DNA from: Ectocarpus siliculosus
Lineage: Eukaryota > Sar > Phaeophyceae > Ectocarpales > Ectocarpaceae
Length of the DNA: 64,000 nt
Direction: 5' to 3'
Assembly: GCA_000310025.1 (NCBI GenBank)
Contig: FN649738.1
Location: forward strand, 2,078,732-2,142,731
The notes beneath the pieces are model-generated. The model saw only the letters and a program-made list of their open reading frames with translations. It did not search any database and was not told where the DNA came from. A program made the position numbers and the translations under genes. This document shows, piece by piece, positions 24,201 through 35,131 of this stretch; position 1 is the first letter of the stretch; each line of letters starts with the position of its first letter.

Positions 24201-26170
24201 ATTGGCAGTTGTAGAACTGCCGGTGGCCCGATAGCTTACATCGTGACCGTCAAGTGCATTTTTTTTGCATGAACCGACGAAGAAAAAGACGACAGGCCGG
24301 AAATTGAAATGCAACTCCGTCACTAGCTGGATTGGGTTTTTCGCCGATCAGAAACTAGTCTGACTAAATCCGTCTGAAAGCACAACCCTTGATCTGGAAA
24401 CGTAAAATACAAAATTGATTGCTGATGATAGTGTCCAGACAACGTCGCATGCGGAGACACGGATGCATGTGCGATGAACAAAAGCGATCGACTCACCACC
24501 GTCAATCGTCGTCCTCCACAATTCCCTCCTTGACTTTTCCGCCATTTTTCCTCGTCGCTTTCGTGGCCCCAAATCTTCAACAAAGCTAGGGGGAGCTTGA
24601 GCTTGGATCCCTCCCCCTTCCGCGCCCCTTCACTGCCGTCGACTCTTCCTTCTCCCCCTGCCCATCCTCCTCCTCCTCCTCCTCGTCTCCCGCTTTCGCA
24701 TATTGCCCGCGCAGCGCACAACAAACTGTCCTTGCCGTCGATAGCCCTGGTATGTAGTCGATGTTGAACTGGTGGTCGTTCCTTAAGGGGACGGCGTTGC
24801 GTACTGAGACCAATCTTTGCACCTCTACCGCGGATTTCCACTGAAGGGGAATGCGGTATTGTGCCGCCGCCGCTACCCTTGTCTTCTACTGCCAACAAAC
24901 CACCACGCGATTTCGTTCTTGTGTCGTTTACGCTCTTAACTTCGTCAGAGACGATGATTTCCGCCCTCGAGAAGGCCCAAAGCAAGCCCTTTGCGTGGTG
25001 CTGAGAAACCGATGCGGTTTGGCGGCGGCTCGTTTGATCTGGTGCAACTGCTACCTCCGGTGTTGCCGTATTGCTGCGTCGGAAAGATACTCGCGTCGGC
25101 GCCGAGAAAACAGTGTCAGGAATGCAGATATCCCCCACGTCCGTCGGAAGCAGAGAAGCCCACCACCAGCATGGCCTGGTGTTGTGAGCGATGTTTGCAG
25201 CGTTCACACGTGTCATTTTGAAACAGAAAGATCATAGTTTCAAACGAACGAGGAGTGTTACTCGCCGCAGCGAAGGAGTCCAGGCAAGAAGGTCAAAAAT
25301 TGGTTGCTGTTCGGGGGGGGGGGGTTGCTGCGAAGCACGAGTTGACAGAAAACTACATTGCTCTCCCTCACACCTATGATTGGGAAGGGCCTGCTCACAG
25401 AGATGGGGCTGATCCGTGTCCTCGACCTCGTTCGCTCGGGCCTTGTCCAGGGTGGTAGCTTCGAGTACGTCTACTACAGGTCCTCCACCTCCTCCCTCTT
25501 GGTGTGGTGTGTGCCTAGGTTCAGGTTCCGCTACAAGTTCCTCTTTTCGGATTTTAGGCTGTAGTTCTTCACGAAAATTTGCACCAATTTTGGCGAGCTT
25601 TGTGTGAGAGGGTGCCTCCTTGATTGGCAAAGCAGCTATGCTGGTATTGTCGGCACCACTGTCTTCGGATGCAACACTCTCGCCCTGTTGCGCGCTCGCT
25701 TTGGCCACCTCCTCCTTGTTCTCCACATCTTCCTCTGCGGGAGGTGGACGAGGGATTTCGACCGAAAGGAGCACGTCGAGTACCTTCAGTTTCTCCGATA
25801 TTACCTCTTGCCTCCTTACCGCCGCCTCCTTTCTGCTGATTCTGTTGTCCCCCGTTGGACTGGTCATATTTTTCCCGAGACCTCGCACAACTCCTGTTCT
25901 GTTCACGGACTTGTCCTCTTTTTCCCGTCCGATTCCGCCGCCTGCATTTGTAGCAGCAGCTCCCCGCTCGACTCCGATGATATTGCGGACTTCATCGCAA
26001 CCTTCACCGGGGGTGAGCGCCTGCCGGGATGCGGTTCGTGATGACGTCATCACACCTACCTGGCTGAGATCAATTCCAAATCGTTCGAGGGCTTGGTCTC
26101 GGGTTAAGCTTGCGTCGTCATCGGATATTCCGCCACCTGGCTGGTTCGTTTGGTTGTCGGGCCTGCCCAT
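18217..26170 (-). CDS. Large unrecognised, mostly disordered protein
   Basis: Exons in transcript order: 25374-26170, 24497-25175, about 23650-24104 (3' end unresolved), 22033-22320, 21358-21545, 20714-21062, 18217-19539. Apart from the end of exon 3, phases agree at every junction. The start is the first in-frame ATG (MGRPDNQ). The protein is about 1,350 residues and belongs to no family I recognise. It is dominated by Ser, Gly, Glu, Arg and Pro and looks intrinsically disordered. A few hydrophobic stretches could be short binding helices, such as QLVILADEQTV in exon 4 and DSFEAAAAIAMAAAA in the last exon. There is a basic block (KLQVRARRKAKERARRQVR). The acidic C-terminus carries repeated Tyr-Gly-Glu-Glu-x-Phe-Glu units: YGEEDFEKDFEADDFE and YGEEEFEEE. 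A scaffold or cytoskeletal role is possible but unproven. It could also be two genes. Confidence 0.58.
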
Positions 26171-28271
26171 TGTTGTCTGGAGCTCCGTTCTGGAACATTG
26201 ACACGAAACAAAGCGCGGTTTGTAACTATGCAAGGATTAACGCTTTCGCGGGACAACTATACCAGTCCACAGCGCTTTGGTGCACCTGATTGACCTGGAC
26301 CGAAAGTTTAGGAAGGCCGCTATTCTGTCGACCGCAGAGGTCGTAGCGGTAGCAAGAGAATGGTTTAATCTTTGATCCAGGGTGATATGCTACAGTTTAG
26401 TCGGCGTTTCGCTGACAATAAGGCCCAAACATGGGCAAGTAAGTGAACCTACGATAAACCTTACGATAAAAACTCCCCCGTTCTGTACACACCTCGAGCG
26501 TGATTTTTTTTTTTTGTGTTCTGCTGCTGGAGTGCACGCAAGTTAACAATTTCATCCCCCACGTAGCCGCAAGCCACACACTTCGCTTCTCACCCCTGTA
26601 AATCCTTCATCATGGAACGCCGAGTGAACCGCGCGGTGATTCCTCGAGACTTTGCAAGGCGCCGGGTGTGCTCCACACCACGGGCAGCGTCGACTTGCTC
26701 CTGGAGGCATCGCGCAGCGTTCCATCTGTGCACGCTCGCGCGGTCGGTGATATTTGTTGTTTCTGCAATGCTCACGGCGTTCTGATATCGTTGCACACCG
26801 TCGTTATGTTTGATGTATTGTAGGTTGAGATTTGTTGTTGGTTAAGGTTACTCCCAACAAGCATGTATGGCTCATGTTGGTTGCAAGACCGTTCGCGAAA
26901 TCAGCAAAAAGTCTCGCGTCTCCGATGGCCTTGCGTTATTCAAATGGCTCTATAGAAGATCAACTCCACACCCAAAGCAGTTCACGGGAATATCGAACAA
27001 CGGATCGCGATCTTAGCAGTAAATGCCGTTGTGTTTATGTAGCACCGAACTGGAGCACACGTCGGACGCGCCTTTCGGCAAACTCGTGTAACCACGATGG
27101 TACCTCGTGGTCCGCGATGATTGTTGCTCTAGCGCAGCCTTGAGACTAGCATATGATGCTGGGGGACCGTAGACCAACCTTTCTCTGGACAACTGTCTGA
27201 GCATAACCTACGCAACTCAGGCGACGGCACCTCGGCACGGATTCTACTAGGAGCCAACATATGTCGTGCAAAGCGCAGTAGTAGTCCGAGCCATTCTCCA
27301 GCTACGTGTCTTTGTTTTACAAATAAAGACACCTCTGTGTTTCGAGTTCATTCTGAACGTTATCATATACTTAGGCTTATGCTCATGTGGGTTGGTGTCC
27401 AACCTTGAAGCTACAGCATGTGGTAGTCTTTTAGGCTAGAGTGTCTTGTGCAGACTTCGTTCAGAGCAGTACATGTGGTTACCTGTCGAACCCGAAATTT
27501 TCGACACCGCCTTCGACATGGTGAATCGCACGGCGATACCGATCCTGGAGAGCTGTTTCTTGACGAAGCGACCTCGCCCATGCTTCGCTGGGAGGGCCTC
27601 TAGACAGCTTCCCGACCTCCACCATGATTCACTCGCCCCCACGTTTGGTTCGGATGGCCTGGGAACTTCAACGTGCTAAATTAATGCACGCCCCGTGTGT
27701 GTCAAAGCCGCGTTGTGTGTGGAATTTCAACAAACCCCCGAAGCGTAGTCTATGCATATCTGTATTTGCAAAGAACCGCAACGATGAAGGTCAGTAGTCA
27801 GTACTGTTGTGACATGCTGTCCGGGTCCAGCGGAAACAAACTTTCACGACAGCTCCAATTTGTTCTGCCAAATCGGACAGCACTTGATTTGCCCATTTTG
27901 TTTATAGCAGTCGGAGATGGCCGGGACAAAGTTCGTGTACTCCTGCGTACGTGAAGAGGTATTTCATGGTATCATGGTTGTATCATCACGCGGCAAGACG
28001 GAGAAGCGTTGACCTTGTTGTGTCCCGCGTTTTTGGTCGAAAGCCAAGAGTCGAGAGTCGAGAGTCGAGAGTCGAGAGTCGAGAGTCGAGAAAATCTGTA
28101 ACCGACGGTTCAGTTCTGGAGGGTTGGTTTGCGGCGTTTTTCGGGTCGATTTCAGAATCTCGCCGCGTCTCGTGCTCTCATCGCGAGGGGAAAGGGAGGA
28201 ATCGCACACACACGTCCCGACCGGGTAACCTTGGTAGAAGCTAGTACCGCTGGCTTAAGTCTTATCCCACC
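26171..28271. other. Divergent intergenic region
   Basis: 2.1 kb between the start of the disordered-protein gene (minus) and PEX12 (plus). It contains a heptamer tandem repeat at 28047-28091. Weak open frames around 26830-27680 may be decayed mobile-element remains, but none matches a family I can name. Confidence 0.5.
28047..28091. repeat. Heptamer tandem repeat (GAGTCGA)n
   Basis: About six perfect copies of the 7-base unit GAGTCGA, roughly 180 bases upstream of the PEX12 start codon, so probably in its promoter or 5' UTR. Confidence 0.9.
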
Positions 28272-31200
28272 ATGGATATGCTTGCTTCTTCAGCTCTGGA
28301 GGCAGATTCCAGCCTGCCGTCTTTCTTCGAGATGTTCATGACCCAGCAGGTTGAGCAGAGCCTCAAACCGGCGGCGAGGCATGCGCACAGGTATGTACGC
28401 CTACAAGCTTGGCTGGATTGTCTCAAGAGTGTAATTTAGGCGACAAAAAGTGAATGCCCTTGTGTGCATTTGTCTACGATATTAGTCTAGCGCGTGGTAC
28501 AGATACCAGTGAAAGCCATGTAAGGCTAGAAGTTCAGGTTGGTAAGAGTCAGATCTGAGGTGACACCAAGGATGCGCTCTGACAAGATGACGCGAAAGCC
28601 CCAAGCGTGGACGCCACATATCTAGCTGCGCTGCATGAGTATGTACTCGCCTTATATTGGATGCGTGAGTTAGTAGTCCAGTCTCTAGCCGTGCAATGGT
28701 TGGTTATGTGGGGAAGGTGCTGAACTCTGCACAGACGCAGCTGCTGTCATACATAAAGCACAGGTCTTGTGGGCAAGGTGAGGCTACAAGTTGAATCCAG
28801 GCCGCAACACCATGCCGCAGTAAGTGATCACCTCACACCCTTTATTCACCTAACAGCAATTCCTTACCATATGATCTACTCCAACACTGCTCTTGACTGT
28901 GCAGGCATCAAACATCAAAACACGCGCCGCTCTGCTTGTGCCGTTATTACGTGATGCTCTTTGCGATCAGCGCGCTGGCTCTTCGCTGGCCATCGCTACA
29001 CCGCCTCTCTCCCTGGTTCGACGAAGCTTTTCTAGTGTTGTCCCTTTTGGTCGAGGCTAAATTTCTGTCCAAGCACAGTTCTCTCCTGTCGGAGAGTTTC
29101 TATGGCCTCCGGCGTTGCCGCTACGGGCCAAAGTCAGGACCCCCTGGTGAGAGCGGTGGAGGGATTGAGCAGGGGAGAGATGAGGAAATCAGCAGGATAT
29201 AGAACCGCTTGTAGCAGGTTGAACAAGCACATCGCGTGTGTGCGTTTAGCGAAGCGTGAAACTGATTTTTTGCCTCGTCTTCACCGTGTTCGTTTTCAGG
29301 GCCACCAACTCCTCAACCCGCAAGCTCTGACGCCGAGCACGACGCGCACGTGGCTTTCGACCTCAACGGAGCCGGCTACGGGCAAGGACAAGGGTTGCGC
29401 GCGAGAGACAGACGCAAGGCGCTGTTGATGACGGCGGCTCTCCCTTATCTCTTGGCCAAGCTTGACGCCGGTCACGAAAGGTGCGGGGCCGACGGCCTGA
29501 CGGTAGCTCAAGGCTTTCTAGAACTGCTCTGCCTACATTTGGGCACACGAGTCTAGAAATCTGCCCAGGAGGTCGTTTTGCAGGCTCCGAGGGGGTTGAC
29601 GGGACGGCAGATGGATTTGTCTCTTTGCCGTGCTCAACGTTGGCTTCGTACTGCAATCCGTGTTTGTGAGAACAAATACGGGCGGTGTTTTGTCGACGAC
29701 TGTGGCGGTCTGCCTTTTCGGTTTGCCGAGAATGTCCTACTGCGTGTTAGGGAAGCAACCACGTGCATGCTGTCCATTCTTGATTCGGCTCCAGATATGT
29801 ATCCAACCAAGTCGCAAACCGACAAGCCAGCACCAACACCTGCTGTTAACCGCGAAAACCAGATCTTTGGCAGCTCGGGCATATGGCGGCCTCCCGCGGC
29901 CTACTCCGCAGGACGAAGAACCAGCGGTAGATGGAGCAGCAGCATCAGCAAGGAGGAATAGTTCCGTTCGTGGAAGCAACACCGATGATGGTGTTCATGG
30001 TGGTAGTGATGGCGGAGTCGGTGCCGGTCGAGGGGGTGCGGGGGAGTCTAGGTCTAGCCGGCGGGGCTTCTCGGGCTCGGCAAGGAGAGCCAGGGCCGAA
30101 GCTAGGCGACGATTTTTCGCTCTCCGCCAGCTGTTTTTTCAGGTACAAATTGAAGGGTAGATATACTCTGCTGAGGCCCACACCAAGGTTTTTTTTTGGG
30201 TGTTCTTTAGAACAGAACGGGAGAGGGTGTGAGGAAGGGCTAATAATATCAACACCAGGGCTCAGACCGAAGCAACGCATGGCGTTGTACCCTTGAGTTA
30301 CTCTTGTTGTTGGCGTGCGGCCATTTTTTCAATTATTGGCACTAGCTGCGATACCCAAAGGTTTTGTTGGCCAGGATGTCCTGGACGTTCTATGTGCAGC
30401 ATGCTCGTCCATCCTTTTGGAAATGTTGTCCGCAGCTCACGTCCTCAGCTTCGCGCGACATCTGGTCTCTTGCAGGTAGCGCTCTCTGGTGGAACATGCT
30501 ACCAGGCTGCTCGCTATTGCCATACACCAGTGGGGACTGGGGCGGTTCCCCACGATTTGCCGCGAAGAATGTCTCTTTTCTGTCAGAAAGCTCAAGCCTT
30601 TTCATTTTCCGAAACTGTTCTTGACCTGTCCCGCCCATCCACCAACAGGTCTACCCACTCCTACGCGCATCGTACGAAGGGTCGTGCCTGGTTTACCAGT
30701 GGCTCTACCTCTTCCGTCGGTCGGCGTTCTTCTCCCCGGCCCTAAGACTTACGGGCATGGTCGTGAGGCGAGCAACGATAGAGGATTGGCAGGAAGATGC
30801 TGAAGCCGCGGCGGCGGCGGCAGCGGCGACAGCAGTAGCGGTGAGGACTGGCCCCGTGAATACGGAGGGTTGGGGGAGGAGCATGATTACTTTACAGTTG
30901 CTGCTAGACTTACGGGCGTACCCTCTTCACACCAAGTATGCGATTGTTGTCTTTTTTTCGCTGTTTGTTTTTTTTCTCGGAAAACTTTCAGAACAATGGC
31001 TTCCTTGGTATCCACCTGGCCACGCCTTGCGGTTCTATCTGTTCCAGTCGATGATCAATTCAATTTGGTTTTGGTGTTTGGTTGTGCCAAGCAGGACCCT
31101 TCAGCTTCCACGGCAGCGGGAGGGCCGAGTGGTGAGGGTGCAGGCGGTGGCGGTGGCGGTGGTGGTAGTCTAGGAGATCGGGTGGCTCGGTACGGGAGGG

Positions 31201-32030
31201 TGCTGCTCATAACCGCGGTCGTGGCGTTCAAGATTGTGGAGTGGTGGAATAGGGTCGAGTCTCAGGTAAGAGGATGGACTGGTCATGTTTGCATTGTCGT
31301 TGTTGTTGTTATTGGTGAAGGTGGTGGTGTTATCGTACACCTGTATTGTAGATGGGTGGGGGATGGCTTTACTACACTGCAGTCATTGCAATTTGTATCA
31401 CTGGTTCTGTTCGTTGCCTTGGTTTGAAATACTGTCAAGGTTTGTGGGTTGTTTTACACCGTTGAAGAGGTGTACGCGATAGACCCATTCGCCAAGCAAT
31501 CGCTACGACACTGTTTTTACATCCACCTCGCACCGGAACTCAAGCACTGGAGCCCCCCGGATCCCCAATGCACTCCGCCCGACCTCTGCAACGATTTATC
31601 GTAGCACATCATAACGGCCATGCAATCATTTGAACCTACCCTTCCCCTTACTCCCCGTCGACCCGTCACCCCCCCTCGCTTCTTCGTACACATTAATTAC
31701 CCTTCCGTCCCTCCGACAACGCACCAGGAGGGTTCATCGTGGAGGAGATCCCAACTCCCGTCCCCGCCCCCTCCGCCTCAGCCCCCACTAGCCGCGCCCG
31801 GGGGCTGCGGAGTTCCATCCGACTCGGGGGCGTGTCCCGCCTGCGGCGGGGCGCGGGTGAACCCGGCCCTGTGCGCCGCGTCCGGGTTCGTTTTCTGCTA
31901 CGGGTGTCTTTCCGCGCACGTCCGAGAGCACGGGGAGTGTCCGGTGACGGGTTTGGCGTGCCAAGAGGAGGGCATCGTGCGGCTTTTCGATGACGATGAG
32001 ACGGGAGGAGGGGGAGGGGCAGGGGCGTAG
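28272..32030 (+). CDS. PEX12: Peroxin-12, RING subunit of the peroxisomal import ligase
   Basis: Seven exons: 28272-28390, 28905-29146, 29300-29480, 29863-30142, 30649-30840, 31095-31265, 31728-32030. All phases agree, giving 495 residues (animal PEX12 is about 360). With PEX2 and PEX10 it forms the peroxisomal-membrane ubiquitin ligase that recycles the import receptor PEX5. Family landmarks in order: N-terminal LPSFFEMFMTQQVEQSLKPA; SLLSESFYGLRR; the hydrophobic RRKALLMTAALPYLLAKL; YPLLRASYEGSCLVYQW; FKIVEWWNRVESQ; and a C-terminal RING-like domain with CPAC, FCYGC and ECPVTGLAC. As in other PEX12 proteins, only the Cys-x2-Cys/Cys-x2-Cys zinc site is evident. The extra length is low-complexity Ser/Arg/Gly, poly-Ala and poly-Gly loops plus a Pro-rich linker before the RING. 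The acceptor of exon 4 is the least certain boundary. Confidence 0.93.
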
Positions 32031-33517
32031 GATAAGGAGGCAACGCCTTCGGGGTACAGAGAGGGGGTAGGTTTTGAGATTCGCTGCGGCCCAAGGTGCC
32101 CCTTGGGATTGGTTCCAAGCTGTCGTCGTTGGCGAAAAGGAAAGCCGAGTGGAGGTCCGTTGATGCCTCAGTCGTACTAGGGAACGACATCACCTGTATG
32201 CATATTTAATATTTCCAACCACCAGGAGAAGAGACAAGAGTGTGGGGGTAGTTCGCTGGTATTGAAGAACGGTCCCTAGCGCTTCTGTGATTTTTTTCCT
32301 TGTACGACGGGTGGCGTCAGCCACGGCGGGCGGTATGTTGGGAATCGACGACTGGTGACTTGTCACCATTCATTACCGAAGAGAGAAAAGGGAGATAAAG
32401 AGAGAGGAATCTTGGACGCGTTGGCTTCAATTCCACCCAACCGTACACGTTTCGCCCTTCGGTCAGGACGGGAACACGCTTGTTCTGTCTTCGCGTTTCT
32501 CTGCTTCGGTTCATCAGGATTTTCAATGGCAACGCCTCTGTCTGAACGGACAAGATCGCGAGAGTCTCTTAGAGAACAAGCCTGGCTCAGCCAGGACACA
32601 CAGCCAGACAGACCGGCGGTGGGCATAAGGAATCCGGCAACATTCAATTTTTTGTAATGTCTGTCTGGTACTCTCCGTCATGTACGTGAAAAGACTCCCC
32701 ACAGGGCAAGGCTCCCCTCTTTTAGTGCAGACCCGACCAGCAAAGGCGGGGTCACACCATGAACTAAACCTGACCCCACGTGAATGACCTCCGCACGGAG
32801 GGGGGATTTGTTCACCAGGGGATCGATGTATGCAATCCATCTTAAAGTCTTGCAACCCCCAACGCCCCTCAATCTCGCATCGCCCCTGTCACGTTGACCA
32901 TATCTCTGCACGAGCATATCGGATGGGGGTATTGGATAGCTTGCATGAAAGGTATGGGTGGTTGAAACACGATGCAAAAGGTTTGGGGTAAATTAGAGTT
33001 GTGTGCACGGAGGTTTGAGAGGATTACCACTTCCTGAGATGCTGCGAAGCCCTACTTTTTCGAGCATATCTCTGCAGCCACTGGTCCGATTTAGCTTCTA
33101 AGGTAGCTTGCTAGATAGCTGTAGCCCTTACCTACACGATGGAATTGGTTTGAGATTGATTGGAACTCTGTGGGCAGAGATCTGCCTGTTGGAGCACGTA
33201 AGAAGTTACTCCACCGGTGGAGCAAATAGCATTGCCGATAGAAATATAATCTCCAACAGGAAAGAAAACAACTTGAAGTCTCTACGGAGCCGCAAGAGGC
33301 AACAACAAAATGAGAATACTGGCATTCACATTGTCAGTGCGGAGCACACGTGCACGACGTCCACCCTTGTGCCAAGCGGTACGACGAGGCTCTAGCTTTT
33401 CCTCCGATGCACTTTTGCCTCGTTCTCACCGATTGACACATCCGTTTGCTTGAGTCTCTTTCAAGCCAAAAGAAAGTTGCCGAGTCCTCTTCGCACAAAA
33501 AGCCCCGCTCGTACGTA
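32031..33517. other. Convergent intergenic region left of the transposon
   Basis: 1.5 kb downstream of PEX12 up to the transposon. It should contain the PEX12 3' UTR. No open frame here has splice or homology support. Confidence 0.55.
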
Positions 33518-33544
33518 CAGTAGGTGTCCCGATATAGTGCCGGT
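33518..33544 (+). repeat. Left terminal inverted repeat
   Basis: 27 bases, identical to the reverse complement of 34991-35017. It includes one copy of the internal motif ATAGTGCCGGT at its inner edge. Confidence 0.93.
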
Positions 33545-33685
33545 TGAATAGTGCCAACGTCCGGAATAGTGCCGGTAAAATTTCTCGACACAGACACAGG
33601 CCTGTATAGTGCCGGTTTGGCACTACTCAGGGCTGCCCGCTATAGTACCGGTTCAGGCACTATCGAACCTGTCAATAGTGCCGGT
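33534..33685. repeat. Left subterminal motif array (ATAGTGCCGGT)
   Basis: The 11-base motif ATAGTGCCGGT occurs at 33534, 33566, 33606 and 33675. Variants lie near 33548 (ATAGTGCCAAC) and 33642 (ATAGTACCGGT), and inverted fragments (GGCACTA) near 33619 and 33657. Arrays of this kind next to the ends are typical transposase-binding sites. Confidence 0.85.
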
Positions 33686-34871
33686 TCAGACCCCACACAC
33701 AGCCTTTTTTCGCCTCAAGCCTTCCACGCCAACAGGATTCGGAGACGGTTTCCCTTCGAGCTACAAGTATAGCTCGGTTTCTCTCGGTACGCGTGACGTC
33801 TTCAAATGTCACGGTATACCGATCGACCAGGTTCCACCAATAGGCTGGGATTTCAGTAGTGAGGCGAGCGAAAAGGAAGATGGTGGTGGTGACGAAGGAT
33901 ATAAAAACTATAGCCAAGGATAGAAGTGATGATGCAGGAGGAAAATATGGTGTTGAGGGGAACAACAAGAGTTTCGAGCGAGATGACCTCCCTCACAACA
34001 AACGCCGCAGGGGCGCAGAATCTAGAGATGAAAGCCCGAAAATAGTGGAAAAATATTTGTAAAGAGTGTATGTAGTAGTGGTGGTAAATAAAATATTTCT
34101 AAGGATGAAAACACTCCGAGACGAATGCGTGTTCAAAGTAGTAAGCCTTGGCAGTCACGTAGTTCCCCTCTCTCTGCTGCTACCATTTCTGTCTTTTGTC
34201 CAGAGAATAGCTCAGCCTCCTCCATGACACCCTCTCACGGCCTTGAGAGACAAATATTTTTTGTTTTTGACCGCACTGAGACTGACGCCTTTTGGTTGGC
34301 CAGTCGTTTTTCTTGCTTCTGAAGGCTTGGTCTTCTCTCTAGCTTTTTATCGAAGGAACAGGGGAGTTCGTTATCTTCTTCACCCCTTTTTTAGGTTGCA
34401 TCTGCTTTTCTTGTTGTGCTCATGTAAGGAACACTACATCCATCCATGTTTCACCTCCAAATGTACATCGGGTGCGCGCATGAGCGTCTTTCTTTCGCTG
34501 TCGAGGGGTGCCTTTGAGGTTCCCTGAATAGTGCTACGGTCTTCTTGCAATACAACACATACTAATTTGATAGCGAGTTGAACTTTTATCGGGCAGCACG
34601 GTCTAAGGTTGAAAGGCAGGAGCAACGTTTCACTAGCGAGTGCTTGCGGTGAGGTAGGAAGAGAACAACTGCTAAGAAACAAATCTATCTGGTCAATCAA
34701 ATTATTTTTAATGTGACCAATGCCGTGTTTTCGACAGTCCAAGAGCCTCACGAACTTAATGAAGCCCGCCCACGTCGCCCACCTCACGATTGATCCAAAT
34801 ACCGTTCGTTTGGTACTCTGTCAGCCCCGCAAAGCGCAAGCGCTGCACTCTGAAGTCGAGCAGTCCTGAAC

Positions 34872-34973
34872 AGTGCCAAGCCGGCACTATAGAGGTATTT
34901 TCAGGCCCTGAATAGTGTTGGCACTATTCAAGCAGAATTCTGAATAGTGCCGGTGCCCGGTATAGTGCCGGTC
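34872..34973. repeat. Right subterminal motif array
   Basis: Copies of the same motif near the right end: inverted CCGGCACTAT at 34881-34890, a back-to-back AATAGTGTTGGCACTATT near 34911-34928, and direct copies at 34944-34954 and 34962-34972. Confidence 0.85.
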
Positions 34974-34990
34974 AAATCGCCTGGATACAT

Positions 34991-35017
34991 ACCGGCACTA
35001 TATCGGGACACCTACTG
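34991..35017 (-). repeat. Right terminal inverted repeat
   Basis: 27 bases, a perfect inverted match to the left end, followed by TA. It ends 114 bases from the stop codon of the TTLL gene, so it probably lies in that gene's 3' UTR. Confidence 0.93.
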
Positions 35018-35131
35018 TATATCGTCCCACATATTTTGCAGTAAATCAACCGAAGACAATTCGAGAGCACGACTTCACCACCTTAGAATAACAAAATGTC
35101 TAGACCGGTATTGAGAAGTCGGCAGTTACAG
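35018..35131 (-). other. Probable 3' UTR of the TTLL gene
   Basis: 114 bases between the TAA at 35132-35134 and the transposon end. No AATAAA is present on the minus strand here, so the transcript may end inside the transposon. Confidence 0.4.

Larger units (their letters stand above)
33518..35017. mobile_element. Non-autonomous DNA transposon, TA-target (Tc1/mariner-pogo type)
   Basis: An element of exactly 1500 bases. Its two ends are perfect 27-base inverted repeats (33518-33544 and 34991-35017) starting CAGTAGGTGTCCCG. Each end is flanked by TA (33516-33517 and 35018-35019), the target duplicated by Tc1/mariner-superfamily transposases. Ends starting CAGT are common in the pogo/Tigger branch. 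No transposase with a DDE/D domain is visible inside. The longest interior frames are short and unrecognised, for example a Lys/Arg-rich one at 33859-34062, so the element would depend on an enzyme supplied elsewhere. The perfect ends suggest fairly recent movement. The subfamily is an inference from the ends alone. Confidence 0.85.

Noticed and set aside
26274-26374. Short plus-strand frame ending AREWFNL as a further exon of the EF-hand gene
   Set aside because: It would need an intron spanning the whole disordered-protein gene, while a good terminal exon already exists at 16863-17006.
26832-27679. Overlapping open frames as a retroelement
   Set aside because: No reverse transcriptase, integrase or protease motif and no long terminal repeats could be seen.
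28047-28091. Heptamer repeat as an interstitial telomere tract
   Set aside because: The unit GAGTCGA is not a telomere-type T/A-G repeat and there are only about six copies.
33530-33690. Regularly spaced short repeats resembling a CRISPR array
   Set aside because: Spacing is irregular, copies occur in both orientations, and the block sits just inside a transposon terminus in a eukaryotic genome.
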